From Xenorhabdus nematophila ATCC 19061 (GTDB taxonomy: Bacteria > Pseudomonadota > Gammaproteobacteria > Enterobacterales > Enterobacteriaceae), in the NCBI RefSeq assembly GCF_000252955.1, contig NC_014228.1, forward strand, positions 992,001-1,056,000: a stretch of 64,000 bases of DNA, read 5' to 3'. Made by a program: the position numbers and the translations under genes. The notes beneath the pieces were generated by a model. The model was given only the letters and a program-made list of their open reading frames with translations, searched no databases and had not been told where the DNA came from. Shown here one piece after another: positions 36,967 through 48,500 of the stretch (position 1 is the stretch's first letter; every line of letters starts with the position of its first letter).

Positions 36967-38140
36967 ACGCAATGACAGTCTGCCCCGTGTGCCTGAAATA
37001 AATGGCTTTGAAACGGATGGCGTGGGCACGATTTGGCATCGGGGAAAACAGTACCGTAAAGGTTATACCACCGGATCTTGCGCAACGGCCGCCGCACGGG
37101 TCGCCGCATTGATGATTTTGCGCCAGCAGATTATTCATCAGGTTTCTATCGTGACGCCTTCCGGTGTCACACTGGCCTTGAATGTCGAACAACCTTTGAT
37201 TGAAGGGCAGCAAGCAATAGCCGCGATCCGCAAAGATGGCGGTGATGATGTCGATGCAACCCACGGCATGTTGATTTTTGCCCGTGTTGTCCTGAATGAC
37301 AGCGGGATCATCGTGTTGGATGGCGGAGAAGGCATTGGCAGAGTCACGCGGGTGGGAGTTGGGTTACCCATAGGTTGGGCGGCTATCAACAAAACACCCC
37401 GGCACACCATTGAAGAAACGGTGCGGGAGGTGATCGGCCCGCATCGTGGGGCGGATATTGTGATTTTTGCGCCGGAAGGCGAAGAGCGGGCGAAAAAAAC
37501 TTACAACGACAGGCTGGGGATTAAGGGCGGGATCTCAGTTATTGGCACGACAGGCATCGTCACACCCATGTCGGAAGAGAGCTGGAAACGTTCGCTGGCG
37601 CTTGAGCTGGAAGCCAAGCGAGCCAGTGGGCTGGAACGCATTATTTTCGTACCGGGCAATCACGGTGAACGTTTTGTCAGTCAGCAATTGGGTATTGATG
37701 CCAATTGTGTCGTCACCATGAGCAATTTCGTCGGTTATATGCTGCAAGAAGCCGTGCGTTTGGAATTCCGTCATGTGGTGTTGGTGGGGCATGTTGGCAA
37801 GTTGGTGAAAATTGCGGCCGGTATTTTTCATACCCACAGCCATATTGCTGATGGTCGCATGGAAACGCTGATTGCGAATTTGGCTCTGATAGGCGCGCCT
37901 TTTGAACTGATTCAAGCGGTGGATCAATGTGATACCACAGAAGCAGCCATTGAATTGATTGCCGAACAAGGCTGGCAATCGGTATTCCAACAAATAGCCG
38001 GGAAAATTTGCTGGCGTATCGATCAAATGCTGCGGTTCGCCAGTAGTAAACCTCAGTGTGATGCCATTTTGTTCTCCTTTGATAATCAGGTCTTGGGCTG
38101 CAATCGTCCTGTGAATGAGATAGTGGAGGATTTCCGATGA
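36959..38140 (+). CDS. cbiD: Cobalt-precorrin-5B C1-methyltransferase CbiD
   Basis: 393 residues from ATG 36959, whose start overlaps the cbiC stop; the longer frame from 36875 is inside cbiC. The family hallmark [16 protein letters not shown] is near residue 37. It methylates C-1 during ring contraction in the anaerobic pathway. It is overlapped by cbiE (ATGA). Confidence 0.95.
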
Positions 38141-38766
38141 TCACCGTTGTTGGCATTGGCCCCGGAGCTGCAGCACACCAAACACTGGCTGCATTGGATG
38201 CGATAAAACAGGCGGAAATTTTGGTCGGCGGAGCACGTCATCTTGCTGAGTTCCCGCATTTCTGTGGTGAAACCCGTCGGATAAATGCCGATATGGATGG
38301 GTTAATGATGTGGCTCGAACAGAATCAACATCGGCAAATCGTGGTACTCGCTTCGGGTGACCCTCTCTTTTATGGCATTGGTAAACGAATTGCGGCGCAT
38401 TTTGCCGAACGGCAGACTGATAAACAGAACGTCCGCATTATTTCCGGTATCAGTGCCATCCAGTACTTATGTGCCCGTATTCTGCTGGATATGAACGACA
38501 TTTATCTCACCAGCAGCCACGGGCGTAAACCCGATTTTGACTGGCTGCTCCGGCACGAAAAAATTGCGATGGTGACAGATGACGTTATCGGTCCGTACCA
38601 GATAGCACAAGAAATTCTGGCGCACGGGCAGCCGCGTCGCATGGTGATTGGTGAAAATTTATCGCAGGAAAATGAGCGAATTGTTTGTTTAAACGCGGAG
38701 CAAATCGCCCAGCGTGGCGATATTCATTATGACTTGAATGTGGTGGTGATCCTGAATGAAAGATGA
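38137..38766 (+). CDS. cbiE: Cobalt-precorrin-7 C5-methyltransferase CbiE
   Basis: 209 residues, a tetrapyrrole methylase with N-terminal [15 protein letters not shown] and the [11 protein letters not shown] substrate loop. It works with CbiT; the two activities are fused as CobL in aerobic organisms. Start and stop overlap its neighbours by 4 and 11 bp. Confidence 0.95.
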   Translation: MITVVGIGPGAAAHQTLAALDAIKQAEILVGGARHLAEFPHFCGETRRINADMDGLMMWLEQNQHRQIVVLASGDPLFYGIGKRIAAHFAERQTDKQNVRIISGISAIQYLCARILLDMNDIYLTSSHGRKPDFDWLLRHEKIAMVTDDVIGPYQIAQEILAHGQPRRMVIGENLSQENERIVCLNAEQIAQRGDIHYDLNVVVILNER

Positions 38767-39355
38767 ACTGTTTTTGCGTGGTCATCGCATCCCCATGACC
38801 AAAGAAGCGGTCAGGGCACTGGCGATAGAACGTCTGGCGCTGGCAAAAGCCAGACACCTGATCGATGTCGGAGCGGGGACAGGGAGTGTCAGTATTGAAG
38901 CGGCATTGCGTTATCCCACGCTGGATGTCCTTGCCATTGAACATAAAGAGGAAGCCTTGTCTCTGATTGCTGAAAATATCCGGCATTTTGGCTGTCACAC
39001 GGTTCGTATTCAGTCCGCTACGGCACCGGTGCCATTGGATAACCCTGCTGATGCCATTTTTATTGGCGGAACCGGCGGCTATCTCACTGAAATGATCGAT
39101 TGGGCGTTGTCACACCTGAATCAGGGCGGGCGTTTAGTGATGACGTTTATCCTGTTGGAAAACTTCATGCAGGCATTATCACACCTGCGAGCCTGTCAGG
39201 TGGCATCACTGGATGGCCGCGAAATTCAGGTGGGAGAACTGACGGCATTAGGGCAAGGGCACTATTTCAAACCGAACAATCCGACCTATCTGATTTCCTG
39301 TCAGAAAGGTGTCGGGCAAGAAGTGCATTGGCAAGAGGAGCGGGATGATGTCTGA
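38756..39355 (+). CDS. cbiT: Cobalt-precorrin-6B C15-methyltransferase (decarboxylating) CbiT
   Basis: 199 residues with a Rossmann SAM-binding motif [18 protein letters not shown] and N-terminal [16 protein letters not shown]. It methylates C-15 and removes the acetate carboxyl at C-12. It overlaps cbiE by 11 bp and cbiF by 8 bp. Confidence 0.95.
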   Translation: MKDELFLRGHRIPMTKEAVRALAIERLALAKARHLIDVGAGTGSVSIEAALRYPTLDVLAIEHKEEALSLIAENIRHFGCHTVRIQSATAPVPLDNPADAIFIGGTGGYLTEMIDWALSHLNQGGRLVMTFILLENFMQALSHLRACQVASLDGREIQVGELTALGQGHYFKPNNPTYLISCQKGVGQEVHWQEERDDV

Positions 39356-40136
39356 ACATATTGATCATGCCGGTTTTGATACTGAAAAAGTCTGGTTTGT
39401 TGGTGCCGGACCCGGGGATAAAAGCCTGATTACGTTAAAAGGTTACCAATTGTTGCAACAGGCACAACGGGTGATTTACGCGGGTTCGCTAATTAATCAG
39501 GAATTGCTGGAGTATTGCCGGCCGGAGGCGGAATGTCATGACAGCGCGGGGCTGACGCTGGCAGAAATCACGGATTTAATGGTGGAGGGTGTCAAAGCGG
39601 GCAAGTTGGTCATTCGTCTGCAAACGGGAGATTTGTCACTGTTCGGTTCTATTCGTGAACAGGCGGAAGAGCTGGCAAAGAGAGGAATTGGTTTTGTCTC
39701 TGTACCGGGCGTCAGTTCCTTTCTCGGGGCTGCTGCGCAACTGGGTGTGGAATATACCGTGCCCGAGGTGGCGCAAAGTCTGATTATTACCCGTGTCGAA
39801 GGCCGGACACCGATGCCGCCACGGGAAACACTGGAGGCTTTTGCCTCTCACCAAACGTCAATGGCGATCTTCCTTTCGGTACAGGATATCACGGGTGTTG
39901 TTGCCCGATTGACTGAGGGAGGCTATCCGCAGGAAACGCCGGTTGCCGTGGTGTATAAGGCCACGTGGCCGGAGAGCCAGATAGTGCGTGGCACACTGGA
40001 AACCATTGCAGAACAGGTACGCCGTGCGGGTATCCGAAAAACCGCCCTGATTTTGGTCGGTGCTTTTCTTGGGAAAGAATTTCATTATTCAAAATTGTAT
40101 GACGCGGGGTTCAGCCATGAATACCGCCACGCCTGA
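39348..40136 (+). CDS. cbiF: Cobalt-precorrin-4 C11-methyltransferase CbiF
   Basis: About 262 residues from ATG 39348, chosen because GAGGAG lies seven bases upstream; ATG 39345 and a longer frame from 39309 are alternatives. Tetrapyrrole-methylase motifs are [15 protein letters not shown] and [16 protein letters not shown]. It methylates C-11. Confidence 0.95.
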   Translation: MSEHIDHAGFDTEKVWFVGAGPGDKSLITLKGYQLLQQAQRVIYAGSLINQELLEYCRPEAECHDSAGLTLAEITDLMVEGVKAGKLVIRLQTGDLSLFGSIREQAEELAKRGIGFVSVPGVSSFLGAAAQLGVEYTVPEVAQSLIITRVEGRTPMPPRETLEAFASHQTSMAIFLSVQDITGVVARLTEGGYPQETPVAVVYKATWPESQIVRGTLETIAEQVRRAGIRKTALILVGAFLGKEFHYSKLYDAGFSHEYRHA

Positions 40137-41196
40137 AAAATCGGTACCTAAAAAAGCCTGTGCCTTATTTTGCCTGACAGCAGGCGGCATCGCGCTGGCA
40201 CAACGTTTGCGGGCTTGTCTGGAGATGACGTGTTTTACTTCACCTGAACTGGCTGAAACCGGTTTCACTGCTTTCGATGGCACTTTTGCCAATACGGTAC
40301 GCAAAGCATTCCTCCAATATGAGGCGTTGATCATGATTGGCGCAACGGGAATTGCCATTCGGGTTATTGCGCCGCTGCTCAGGGACAAAATGACTGATCC
40401 GGCCGTTGTGGTGTTGGATGAAAAAGGCCAGTTTGCTATCAGCCTGCTTTCCGGACATATGGGAGGAGCCAATGAACTGGCGCAGCAGATCGCGGATATT
40501 CTTGACAGTCAGGCGGTGATTACTACTGCAACGGATGTTAATCAACTCGCGGCGCTGGATGTGTTATCTCAACAGATTGACGGAGAAATAGAAAATTTTC
40601 GCGCCAGTACCAAAACCATTAACCAAATGCTGGTCAATGGTCGGCGGGTGGGCATTTGGTGGCATCCTGCGTTGCGTTGTGAAAAAGCGCGCTACGATAC
40701 GCGCGGGTTTATTCCGGTTGACGATTTTAATCACCTGCCTGAACTGGATGCCTTGGTTTATGTCAGTTATGAGCGGGAAGCTCTTAAGCTGGCGATCCCG
40801 GTATTCAAATTGGTTCCCCGTCGCGTTGTCGCGGGCATTGGTTGTCGGCGCGGGGTCGAAACTGAGCGGGTAGCACAGTTACTGGAACGTCATCTGGCAG
40901 AATACCGTCTTGACCCGCTGGCATTGAAAGCCATCGGGAGTGTGGAATTAAAAAAAGCAGAACCTGCACTCATTCAACTGGCGCAAAAACGCCAGATACC
41001 CTTCCAGATTTTCTCTGTAAATCAACTTGCCCAGTGTGAACAGGCATTTCCGTCTTCTGATTTTGTCCGGAAAACGGTGGGCATAGGTTGTGTCTCTCAA
41101 CCCGTGGCCTGGCTGATGAGTCAGGGGCATCTGGTTGGCCATACTCTGCGTGAGCAGGGTGTCACCATTACATTAGGAGTATTGCACCCATGTTAA
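40117..41196 (+). CDS. cbiG: Cobalt-precorrin-5A hydrolase CbiG
   Basis: About 359 residues from ATG 40117, overlapping cbiF by 20 bp; an ATG at 40099 is also in frame. Motifs [30 protein letters not shown] and [11 protein letters not shown] define the family. It opens the delta-lactone and releases acetaldehyde. CbiG is diagnostic for the anaerobic pathway. Confidence 0.95.
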   Translation: MNTATPEKSVPKKACALFCLTAGGIALAQRLRACLEMTCFTSPELAETGFTAFDGTFANTVRKAFLQYEALIMIGATGIAIRVIAPLLRDKMTDPAVVVLDEKGQFAISLLSGHMGGANELAQQIADILDSQAVITTATDVNQLAALDVLSQQIDGEIENFRASTKTINQMLVNGRRVGIWWHPALRCEKARYDTRGFIPVDDFNHLPELDALVYVSYEREALKLAIPVFKLVPRRVVAGIGCRRGVETERVAQLLERHLAEYRLDPLALKAIGSVELKKAEPALIQLAQKRQIPFQIFSVNQLAQCEQAFPSSDFVRKTVGIGCVSQPVAWLMSQGHLVGHTLREQGVTITLGVLHPC

Positions 41197-41915
41197 CTGT
41201 CATTGGAATCGGACCGGGCAGCGAAGCCATGATGACGCAGGAAGCGATAACTGCATTGAAAGCCGCCGACATCGTGGTGGGTTACAAAACCTATACCCAT
41301 TTGGTGAAACCGTTGGTGGGCGACAAAGAAATCATCAAAACCGGCATGTGCAAAGAGATTGAGCGCTGCCAGACGGCCATTGAGCTGGCAGAACAGGGCA
41401 AAAATGTGGCAGTGGTGTGTAGCGGTGATGCAGGTATTTATGGCATGGCGGGATTAATCCTGGAGTTGGTCAGCCAGCAAAAGCGCAATGTGGAAGTCAG
41501 GCTGGTGGCGGGTGTCACAGCCAGTACAGCTTGTGCTGCTTTGCTTGGTGCCCCCTTGATGCACGATTTTTGTCATATCAGCTTAAGCGACCTGCTCACA
41601 CCGTGGGACGTGATTGAAAAGAGAGTCCGGGCAGCGGCAGAAGCGGATTTTGTGGTCTGTTTCTACAACCCCCGCAGCAGGGGACGGGAAGAACATCTGG
41701 CCCGGGCATTTTCCCTGATGGCGCCGTGGACATCGGCAGATACCCCGGTTGGGGTCGTGAAGGCCGCAGGCCGCAAGCATGAAGATAAATGGCTGACAAC
41801 CTTTGGTGCAATGGATTTTTCCCGTGTTGATATGCGCAGTCTGGTGATTGTCGGCAATCGGTCCACCTACATACGTGATGGGCTAATGATTACCCCGCGA
41901 GGCTACAAACTATGA
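41190..41915 (+). CDS. cbiH: Cobalt-precorrin-3 C17-methyltransferase CbiH
   Basis: 241 residues, a tetrapyrrole methylase with VIGIGPGSEAMMTQEA and VCSGDAGIYGMAGL. It catalyses ring contraction with C-17 methylation. It overlaps cbiG by 7 bp and cbiJ by 4 bp. Confidence 0.96.
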   Translation: MLTVIGIGPGSEAMMTQEAITALKAADIVVGYKTYTHLVKPLVGDKEIIKTGMCKEIERCQTAIELAEQGKNVAVVCSGDAGIYGMAGLILELVSQQKRNVEVRLVAGVTASTACAALLGAPLMHDFCHISLSDLLTPWDVIEKRVRAAAEADFVVCFYNPRSRGREEHLARAFSLMAPWTSADTPVGVVKAAGRKHEDKWLTTFGAMDFSRVDMRSLVIVGNRSTYIRDGLMITPRGYKL

Positions 41916-42703
41916 AACGGTCACCTATCCACATTTTCGGCGGTACGAGTGATGCCCGCCAAATCTGCGCGATGATGGACATTGCCGGCATAGATTATTG
42001 CTTGTCGGTGGCAACACTGACCGGAGCACAGCAGGCGAGGGAGATTGGCGGTGAAATTGTCATTGGCCGGATGGAATCAGAAGAGATGGCCAAGTACCTG
42101 CAACAGCGTGGAACAAGAGTTGTCATTGATGCCTCTCATCCTTATGCAGAACGATTGAGCCAGAATATTGTCAGCGCCTGCCAGAAGTTAGGCATTCCTC
42201 TTATTCGTTATGTCCGTCCCAGCGATATTGATGTGGTTGAACATCCCCTGATCCATAAAGTGACAACAATAGAGCAGGCGTGTGAAGCAGCCTCTGGCTT
42301 AGGTGCAAGAATCTTGCTGACCACAGGCAGTAAACAATTGGCCGATTACTTAATGCACTTAAAAGGAAAAACAGTACTGGCACGTGTATTGCCGACCGCC
42401 GAAGTGTTGGCGATGTGTGAAGCCTGTGATTTATCTGTCGATCAGATTTTTGCCCTGAAGGGTCCGTTCAGTGCTGATTTCAATCGGGCATTTTACCAAT
42501 TTTGTCAGGCGGAGGTGGTGATCACGAAGGAATCCGGTGAGCAGGGGGGATTTAAAGAAAAAATTGAACCCTGTCTTTCCCTTGGGCTGCCCTGCATCGT
42601 GATTTGCCGCCCAAGTTATCCCTTTACCAGTGAAGGGATAACGCAGGTCAATGGATTGGAAGAGATGGAACGTTTTTTAACCCGAAAAACGTGGCAAGGA
42701 TAA
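41912..42703 (+). CDS. cbiJ: Cobalt-precorrin-6A reductase CbiJ
   Basis: 263 residues. An N-terminal dinucleotide-binding type loop (IFGGTSDARQICAMMD) and DASHPYAERLSQNI are typical. It reduces cobalt-precorrin-6A using a pyridine nucleotide. A 58-bp gap before cbiK is one of the few non-overlapping junctions in the run. Confidence 0.94.
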   Translation: MKRSPIHIFGGTSDARQICAMMDIAGIDYCLSVATLTGAQQAREIGGEIVIGRMESEEMAKYLQQRGTRVVIDASHPYAERLSQNIVSACQKLGIPLIRYVRPSDIDVVEHPLIHKVTTIEQACEAASGLGARILLTTGSKQLADYLMHLKGKTVLARVLPTAEVLAMCEACDLSVDQIFALKGPFSADFNRAFYQFCQAEVVITKESGEQGGFKEKIEPCLSLGLPCIVICRPSYPFTSEGITQVNGLEEMERFLTRKTWQG

Positions 42704-42761
42704 GTGAGCAAAAATAAATCGGCGGATTTTTCAATACAGGTAACCAATAAGGAAGGGCGAA

Positions 42762-43553
42762 ATGAAAAAAGCATTATTGGTGATAAGTTTCGGGACCAGT
42801 TACCCGGAAACGCGACGAAATAATATTGAAGCCTGTGAGCAACAATTAGCGTCAGTTTTTCCGGACAGAGAACTCTTTCGGGCATTTACCTCCGGCATGA
42901 TCATCCGCAAATTACGCCAGCGCGATGGTATCCATGTTGACACTCCCCACGAGGCGTTAACCAGACTGCATCACGCCGGTTATCACGACGTTGCTGTGCA
43001 ATGCCTGCATATCATCAAAGGCGATGAATATGAAAAGGTGTTGGATGAAGTAGAGAAATTCCGCCCCTGTTTTAAACGGCTGGTTCTGGGAGAACCGCTG
43101 CTCAGTCAGTTTGATGACTATGTGCAATTGATGCGGGCACTGCGCCACCAGCTTCCCCGTTTGGCGGAGAATGAATGTGTCGTCTTTATGGGGCATGGAA
43201 CAACGCATCATGCTTTTTCTGCTTACGCCTGTCTGGATCACCTGATGAGCCATTATTACTTTCCGGCGCGGGTGGGGGCGGTGGAAAGCTATCCTGAGCT
43301 TCCTTTGCTTATCAAAGGATTAAAAGAAAAAGGTATTCGCAAGGTTCATCTGATGCCATTGATGCTGGTGGCAGGGGATCATGCCATTAATGATATGGCT
43401 TCCAATGAAAAAGGCTCCTGGAAATACCAACTGGAGAAAGCGGGCATAACCGCTATCCCTTGGTTGCAGGGATTGGGCGAAAACTCAATGATCCGGCAGA
43501 TGTTTGTGGATCACCTGACCCAAGCACTGGGTAACGAGGAGAAAGTCTGGTGA
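42762..43553 (+). CDS. cbiK: Sirohydrochlorin cobaltochelatase CbiK
   Basis: 263 residues with strong AAGGAAGG before the ATG. It is a class II chelatase that inserts cobalt into sirohydrochlorin. The two metal-ligand histidine regions are FMGHGTTHHAFSAY and LMPLMLVAGDHAINDMA. It lacks a signal peptide, so it is cytoplasmic, and it is of the Salmonella type, not CbiX. Confidence 0.95.
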   Translation: MKKALLVISFGTSYPETRRNNIEACEQQLASVFPDRELFRAFTSGMIIRKLRQRDGIHVDTPHEALTRLHHAGYHDVAVQCLHIIKGDEYEKVLDEVEKFRPCFKRLVLGEPLLSQFDDYVQLMRALRHQLPRLAENECVVFMGHGTTHHAFSAYACLDHLMSHYYFPARVGAVESYPELPLLIKGLKEKGIRKVHLMPLMLVAGDHAINDMASNEKGSWKYQLEKAGITAIPWLQGLGENSMIRQMFVDHLTQALGNEEKVW

Positions 43554-44296
43554 AGAGAGAAATGAAGGACGGAAAACTGTATGTCATGGGTGTTGGTCCC
43601 GGTGCCAGTGACCTGATTACCGTGCGGGCAGCCCGCATTCTTGCTCAACTTGACGTGATTTATACCCCGACGGGGAAAAAAGGCAGTCAAAGTCTCGCGC
43701 ATTCCATCATCGCAGAATATCTTTCGCCAAAAACGGAAGTCTGTACTTACCATTTTTTAATGAAAGCGGATAGGGCGGCAAAAGAAGTTGTGTGGGATGA
43801 AGTGGCTCAACGATTGAAAGAGGACGTTGCCAACGGCAGGAAAGTCGGTTTTATCACATTGGGTGATCCCATGCTGTTCAGTACGTGGGTTTTTCTTCTG
43901 GAGCGCATGGTATCAGAACAAACAACAATTCCTCGGTGGCTGGAAATTGTTCCGGGGATTACCTCATTTTCCGCGATTGCCGCCGTCAGTGGTATGCCAT
44001 TGGCGATGGAAAACCAAACGTTGGCCATTATCGCCTGTACAGCACCGGAAGCCGTTTTAGAACAGGCGCTGATTCAGCATGATTGTCTTGTTCTGATGAA
44101 AGTCTATTCACGTTTTGCCCGGATACGGGACATTCTGCATCGCCACAATTTACTGAAACATGCCCTGATGATGGCGGATGCGACTTTGCCGACAGAACAG
44201 TGCTGGCGAGATCTTGCCACGCTGTCCCCTGATGAGCAGGAACTATCCTATTTTTCAACGATTTTGATTAATAAAAACTGGCAATTATCGAGGTGA
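43550..44296 (+). CDS. cbiL: Cobalt-precorrin-2 C20-methyltransferase CbiL
   Basis: 248 residues from GTG 43550, which overlaps the cbiK stop and has GAGGAGA at good spacing. ATG 43562 (MKDGKLYVMGVGPG) fits the Salmonella N terminus better. SAM motif GVGPGASDLITVRAARIL and GFITLGDPMLFSTW are present. It methylates C-20, the first committed step after cobalt insertion. Confidence 0.95.
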   Translation: MKREMKDGKLYVMGVGPGASDLITVRAARILAQLDVIYTPTGKKGSQSLAHSIIAEYLSPKTEVCTYHFLMKADRAAKEVVWDEVAQRLKEDVANGRKVGFITLGDPMLFSTWVFLLERMVSEQTTIPRWLEIVPGITSFSAIAAVSGMPLAMENQTLAIIACTAPEAVLEQALIQHDCLVLMKVYSRFARIRDILHRHNLLKHALMMADATLPTEQCWRDLATLSPDEQELSYFSTILINKNWQLSR

Positions 44297-44299
44297 GTT

Positions 44300-45031
44300 A
44301 TGCAACAACAACTAACGAAGTTTTCGTTATCGGGTGCAGCCATCGCGCTACTTTTGGCTCTGGCACCGCAAGAAGCCTTTGCAATGCACGTGATGGAGGG
44401 GTTTTTGCCCCCGATGTGGGCAGTAGCCTGGTGGCTGGCCTTTTTGCCTTGTCTGGCGGTGGGGTTAGTGAGATTGCGCCAGATTGTACAGGAAGACAGT
44501 AATCAGAAGGTATTACTGGCGTTGTGCGGGGCATTCATTTTTGTGCTTTCTGCATTGAAAATCCCTTCTGTTACCGGAAGCTGCTCCCATCCAACGGGGG
44601 TCGCACTGGCGGTCATTTTGTTCGGGCCTTCTGTTGTGGCGGTATTGGGTGCGATTGTTCTGCTGTTTCAGGCTTTATTGCTGGCACACGGTGGGATCAC
44701 CACGTTGGGTGCCAATGGTATGTCGATGGCGGTGATTGGCCCACTGGTGGGTTATCTGGTGTGGCGTTTCTCCGGCAAAATGGGGATACGTAAAGATGTT
44801 GCTGTCTTCCTCTGTGCTTTTGTGGCGGATATTGCCACTTATACTGTTACGTCTGTGCAGTTGGGGGTGGCTTTCCCTGATCCGCAACTGGGCATGAGCG
44901 CAGCTATCCTCAAATTCATGGGTATTTTCTGCCTGACTCAATTACCGATTGCGGTAGCCGAAGGGTTATTGACGGTTCTGATTTATGACCAACTGGTCAA
45001 AAGACAATTAATTCAGGCGCGCAGTTTTTAA
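44300..45031 (+). CDS. cbiM: Cobalt ECF transporter substrate-specific component CbiM
   Basis: 243 residues. The signal peptide ends at AFA, so the mature protein starts Met-His in MHVMEGFLPPMW; this N-terminal Met-His is the metal-binding end in CbiM. Several membrane helices follow, including the conserved GSCSHPTGVALAVILFGP. It is the Co2+-binding membrane subunit working with CbiN, CbiQ and CbiO. GAGGTGA lies upstream. Confidence 0.95.
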   Translation: MQQQLTKFSLSGAAIALLLALAPQEAFAMHVMEGFLPPMWAVAWWLAFLPCLAVGLVRLRQIVQEDSNQKVLLALCGAFIFVLSALKIPSVTGSCSHPTGVALAVILFGPSVVAVLGAIVLLFQALLLAHGGITTLGANGMSMAVIGPLVGYLVWRFSGKMGIRKDVAVFLCAFVADIATYTVTSVQLGVAFPDPQLGMSAAILKFMGIFCLTQLPIAVAEGLLTVLIYDQLVKRQLIQARSF

Positions 45032-45096
45032 TAAACAGTCTTTAAGGAATTGTTTTTAAGAAATTTTTTAAAAAATAGTTTTAAGGAGTGTTGATG

Positions 45097-45378
45097 ATGA
45101 AAAAGACATTGATATTACTGTCCCTCGTTGCCGCGTTGTGTATTCTCCCGTTTTTCATTGATCACGGCGGGGAATTTAGCGGAGCGGATGGTGAGGCAGA
45201 AGCACAAATCATGGAGATAGCACCAAATTATACCCCGTGGTTTGAGTCCCTGTATAAACCTGCCAGTGGCGAAATAGAAAGCCTTTTATTTACCTTGCAG
45301 GGAAGTCTGGGGACTGCCGTGATTTTCTACATTCTTGGTTATTATCGGCGCAACCGGAAAGATCATGATCGGAATTGA
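45097..45378 (+). CDS. cbiN: Cobalt transporter component CbiN
   Basis: 93 residues from ATG 45097 (MKKTLILLSLVAAL), equal to the Salmonella protein; ATG 45094 is possible, and AAGGAG is upstream. Two membrane segments flank a periplasmic acidic loop (GEFSGADGEAEAQIMEIAP), and the second helix contains LFTLQGSLGTAVIFYILGY. CbiN stimulates cobalt loading by CbiM. Confidence 0.95.
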   Translation: MKKTLILLSLVAALCILPFFIDHGGEFSGADGEAEAQIMEIAPNYTPWFESLYKPASGEIESLLFTLQGSLGTAVIFYILGYYRRNRKDHDRN

Positions 45379-46042
45379 TAAGCTCAGTTACCAGAGCCGT
45401 TGGCGTGATAAAGATCCCAGGGCGAAATTCGCCCTGTATCTCCTGTCGGTGACCCTGGCGATGGTACTTTCACCATTCTGGCAAGCCATGTCAGTGCTGG
45501 GATTTGCCATGTTTACCAGTTATCTGTTACGGATCAGTGTACTGCGTTATCTGAAATGGTTGCTGATCCCCTTGGGTTTTTTAACCTTCGGTCTGGTCGC
45601 GATTGTACTGTCTGCAAGCACGCAGCCGGATAGCCTGCTTTGGGGATTTCCGATCGGAAAATATTGGGTAGGTCTTGATCCTCAAGGCATCCAGATTGCT
45701 AATCAGACATTCTGGCGCAGCCTGGCTGCATTATCCGCAACGCTGTGGTTTATGATGAACATGCCTTTTGAACAGATGATTAAACTACTCAAATTTTGCC
45801 GGGTTCCTCATCTCTTGATCGAACAGATCTTACTGACGTGGCGTTTTATTTTTATCTTTTTTGAAGAAGCCGTGGCAATTCATCACGCGCAGTCATTGCG
45901 ATTTGGTTATCGTTCCTTGAGAACCAGCTACTATTCGCTCGCAATGCTGGTCAGCATGCTGTTTTCGCGCGTGATGAGCCGTTATCAGCAAATGAGTGTG
46001 GCGTTGGAACTCAAGTTGTATCAGGGCGATTTTCATTTATAA
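45365..46042 (+). CDS. cbiQ: Cobalt ECF transporter transmembrane component CbiQ
   Basis: 225 residues from ATG 45365, overlapping cbiN by 14 bp; the frame is open from 45335. The start MIGIDKLSYQSRW matches the family. It is a coupling membrane protein with ATPase-contact motifs near LLTWRFIFIFFEEAVAIHHAQSLR. It ends KLYQGDFHL, as in Salmonella. Confidence 0.95.
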   Translation: MIGIDKLSYQSRWRDKDPRAKFALYLLSVTLAMVLSPFWQAMSVLGFAMFTSYLLRISVLRYLKWLLIPLGFLTFGLVAIVLSASTQPDSLLWGFPIGKYWVGLDPQGIQIANQTFWRSLAALSATLWFMMNMPFEQMIKLLKFCRVPHLLIEQILLTWRFIFIFFEEAVAIHHAQSLRFGYRSLRTSYYSLAMLVSMLFSRVMSRYQQMSVALELKLYQGDFHL

Positions 46043-46078
46043 ACGTTCTGGTCAGGAAAACAGGGGGATATTGATGAT

Positions 46079-46906
46079 ATGTTAAAGACAGAGGCTCTGT
46101 ATTTTAGTTATCAGGATGAACCTGTTCTGAAAGATTTGACGCTTGATTTCAGTTGTTATCAGGTCACCGGGATTATTGGGGCAAATGGTTGTGGTAAATC
46201 GACTTTGCTGATGAACCTTTCCGGCGTGTTACGTCCGCAGCAGGGCGTTGTGTGGTGGAATAATGCGCCGGTGGATTATAGTAAAAAAGGCCTGATGAAT
46301 TTGCGTCAGCATGTTGTCACGGTCTTCCAGGATCCTGATCAACAACTTTTCTATACTGATATTGAGAGTGATATCGCTTTCAGTTTACGTAACTTAGGGG
46401 TCAATGAAACTGAAATTCAACGCAGGATTGAATCTGCGCTGACATTGGTAAGAGCGCACTCTTTTAGTCACAAACCGATTCAATATTTGAGCTTCGGGCA
46501 GAAAAAACGAGTGGCCATTGCCGGCGCATTGGTGATGGATTTTGATTATTTGTTGCTGGATGAGCCGACGGCCGGGCTTGATCCCGCAGGCCGCCAGCAA
46601 ATGTTGGAAATTATTGGCATGATTGCAGCGGGAGGAAAGCGGATCATCATTTCTAGTCATGACATCGATTTGATCTATCAGATCTGCGATGGCTTATATG
46701 TGCTGGGTAACGGGAAAAAGATCAGCGCCGGTAAACCGGAAGAGGTATTGCAACAAAAAACACAACTTGAACAGGCGGGATTAGCACAGCCGTGGCTGGT
46801 AAAAGTTCACTGCGAAGCGGGTTTACCCTTGTGTAAGACAGAGCAGGAACTTTTTGCGATCCTTCGTGAAACTCGCCTGTATGCCGCAAAGGAGAACAGA
46901 CAATGA
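46079..46906 (+). CDS. cbiO: Cobalt ECF transporter ATPase CbiO
   Basis: 275 residues. Walker A is [10 protein letters not shown], the signature is [15 protein letters not shown] and Walker B is [16 protein letters not shown]. It powers cobalt uptake through CbiMQ. The stop overlaps cbiP (ATGA). Confidence 0.95.
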   Translation: MLKTEALYFSYQDEPVLKDLTLDFSCYQVTGIIGANGCGKSTLLMNLSGVLRPQQGVVWWNNAPVDYSKKGLMNLRQHVVTVFQDPDQQLFYTDIESDIAFSLRNLGVNETEIQRRIESALTLVRAHSFSHKPIQYLSFGQKKRVAIAGALVMDFDYLLLDEPTAGLDPAGRQQMLEIIGMIAAGGKRIIISSHDIDLIYQICDGLYVLGNGKKISAGKPEEVLQQKTQLEQAGLAQPWLVKVHCEAGLPLCKTEQELFAILRETRLYAAKENRQ

Positions 46907-48480
46907 CATTATCGCTGATGATTCAGGGAACCGCCTCTGATGTGGGAAAAAGTGTTCTGGCAGCGGGATTCTGCCGGATATTTTCGCAGGATGGTTATCG
47001 CTGTACCCCTTTCAAATCACAGAACATGGCGCTTAATTCCGGTATTACCGCCGATGGCAAAGAGATGGGAAGGGCACAGATATTTCAGGCAGAAGCGGCA
47101 GGTATTGCGCCGGATGTGCGTATGAATCCCGTTTTGCTGAAACCGACCTGTGATCGCAAGGCACAAGTTGTTTTTATGGGGAAAGTGATGTGCAGCATGA
47201 ATGCGGCGGAATATCACGAATATAAACCCCAGTTACTCCGGCAGATTCTGGAAGCTTACAATGGCCTTGCTGCGGAAACGGATATCATGGTGCTGGAAGG
47301 CGCAGGCAGCCCGGCAGAAATCAATCTCCGTGACCGTGATATTGTCAATATGGGCATGGCTGAATTGGTGGATGCACCTGTCATTCTGGTGGCCGATATT
47401 GATCGTGGAGGTGTCTTTGCCTCTATTTACGGCACGCTGGCTTTAATTAGCCCGGAGGAAAGAGCACGGGTGAAAGGGGTGATTATCAATAAGTTTCGTG
47501 GTGATCTGTCGTTGCTGAAATCGGGTATTGATCAGATTGAGGCGTTGACACAAGTGCCGGTCTTGGGTGTTTTGCCCTGGCTGGATCTTGATCTTGAGGA
47601 TGAAGACAGTGTTGCCTTGCAGGAGGGTAAATACGATCAGCCAGAACAGAAAACAGCAGATTATCTGGATATTGCGGTCATTCAATACCCCCATATTGCC
47701 AATTTTACCGATTTCAATGCGTTAGCAGCACAACCAGATGTACACCTGCGTTATGTTTCCGCGCCTTCTGAGCTGCATGAAGCGGATTTGATCATCCTTC
47801 CCGGCAGCAAAAATACATTGGGTGATTTGGCATGGTTAAAAATCCAGGGGTTTGATCAGGCAATTATCCGCGCGCATCAGAAAAAGATTCCGATCATCGG
47901 GATTTGTGGTGGTTACCAGATGCTGGGAAAACAGATTGTGGATGACGTGGAGTCCGGTTTGACCTGGATGGCGGGTTTAGGGCTGTTGGATACTGAAACC
48001 CAATTCGCCCATGAAAAACAAACTGCACAGGTCAGGGGGATTGTAATGCCTGCTTTGTCAGGTATATTGAATTTATGTTGTCAGCAGCCAATTGCGGGCT
48101 ATGAAATTCATATGGGACTGACCCGGCTTGGTGAGCAAGCAATGCCTTTTGCCAAAATGCACCTGCACAATGGAGAGGAAAAAATTTGGTTTGATGGGGC
48201 CGTGACTCAGGATAGTTCAGTCATGGGGAGTTATCTGCATGGCTTGTTTGATCAGAATTCTTTCACTCGTCCGCTATTGAATCAGCTTCGTCTACGTAAA
48301 GGCTGTACGCCATTGGAAAATGTCACTTTCAGTTATGCCCAACATAAAGAAAAACAGTTCGATATTTTAGCTGCCAGTATGCGAGAGCACCTTGATATCG
48401 GGCGGATCTATAAGTTGATGAGTGAGCACAAATTGTTGAGAGAGAAGCATTCATTATGTGATGGAGTTTTATCCAATTAA
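46903..48480 (+). CDS. cbiP: Cobyric acid synthase CbiP
   Basis: 525 residues. It amidates the b, d, e and g side chains. The N-terminal ATP-binding region is [16 protein letters not shown]. The C-terminal glutamine amidotransferase has the nucleophile in [10 protein letters not shown] and the histidine near [10 protein letters not shown]. It is also called CobQ. Confidence 0.96.
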   Translation: MTLSLMIQGTASDVGKSVLAAGFCRIFSQDGYRCTPFKSQNMALNSGITADGKEMGRAQIFQAEAAGIAPDVRMNPVLLKPTCDRKAQVVFMGKVMCSMNAAEYHEYKPQLLRQILEAYNGLAAETDIMVLEGAGSPAEINLRDRDIVNMGMAELVDAPVILVADIDRGGVFASIYGTLALISPEERARVKGVIINKFRGDLSLLKSGIDQIEALTQVPVLGVLPWLDLDLEDEDSVALQEGKYDQPEQKTADYLDIAVIQYPHIANFTDFNALAAQPDVHLRYVSAPSELHEADLIILPGSKNTLGDLAWLKIQGFDQAIIRAHQKKIPIIGICGGYQMLGKQIVDDVESGLTWMAGLGLLDTETQFAHEKQTAQVRGIVMPALSGILNLCCQQPIAGYEIHMGLTRLGEQAMPFAKMHLHNGEEKIWFDGAVTQDSSVMGSYLHGLFDQNSFTRPLLNQLRLRKGCTPLENVTFSYAQHKEKQFDILAASMREHLDIGRIYKLMSEHKLLREKHSLCDGVLSN

Positions 48481-48500
48481 GTTTTGCAGGGTAGAACGAC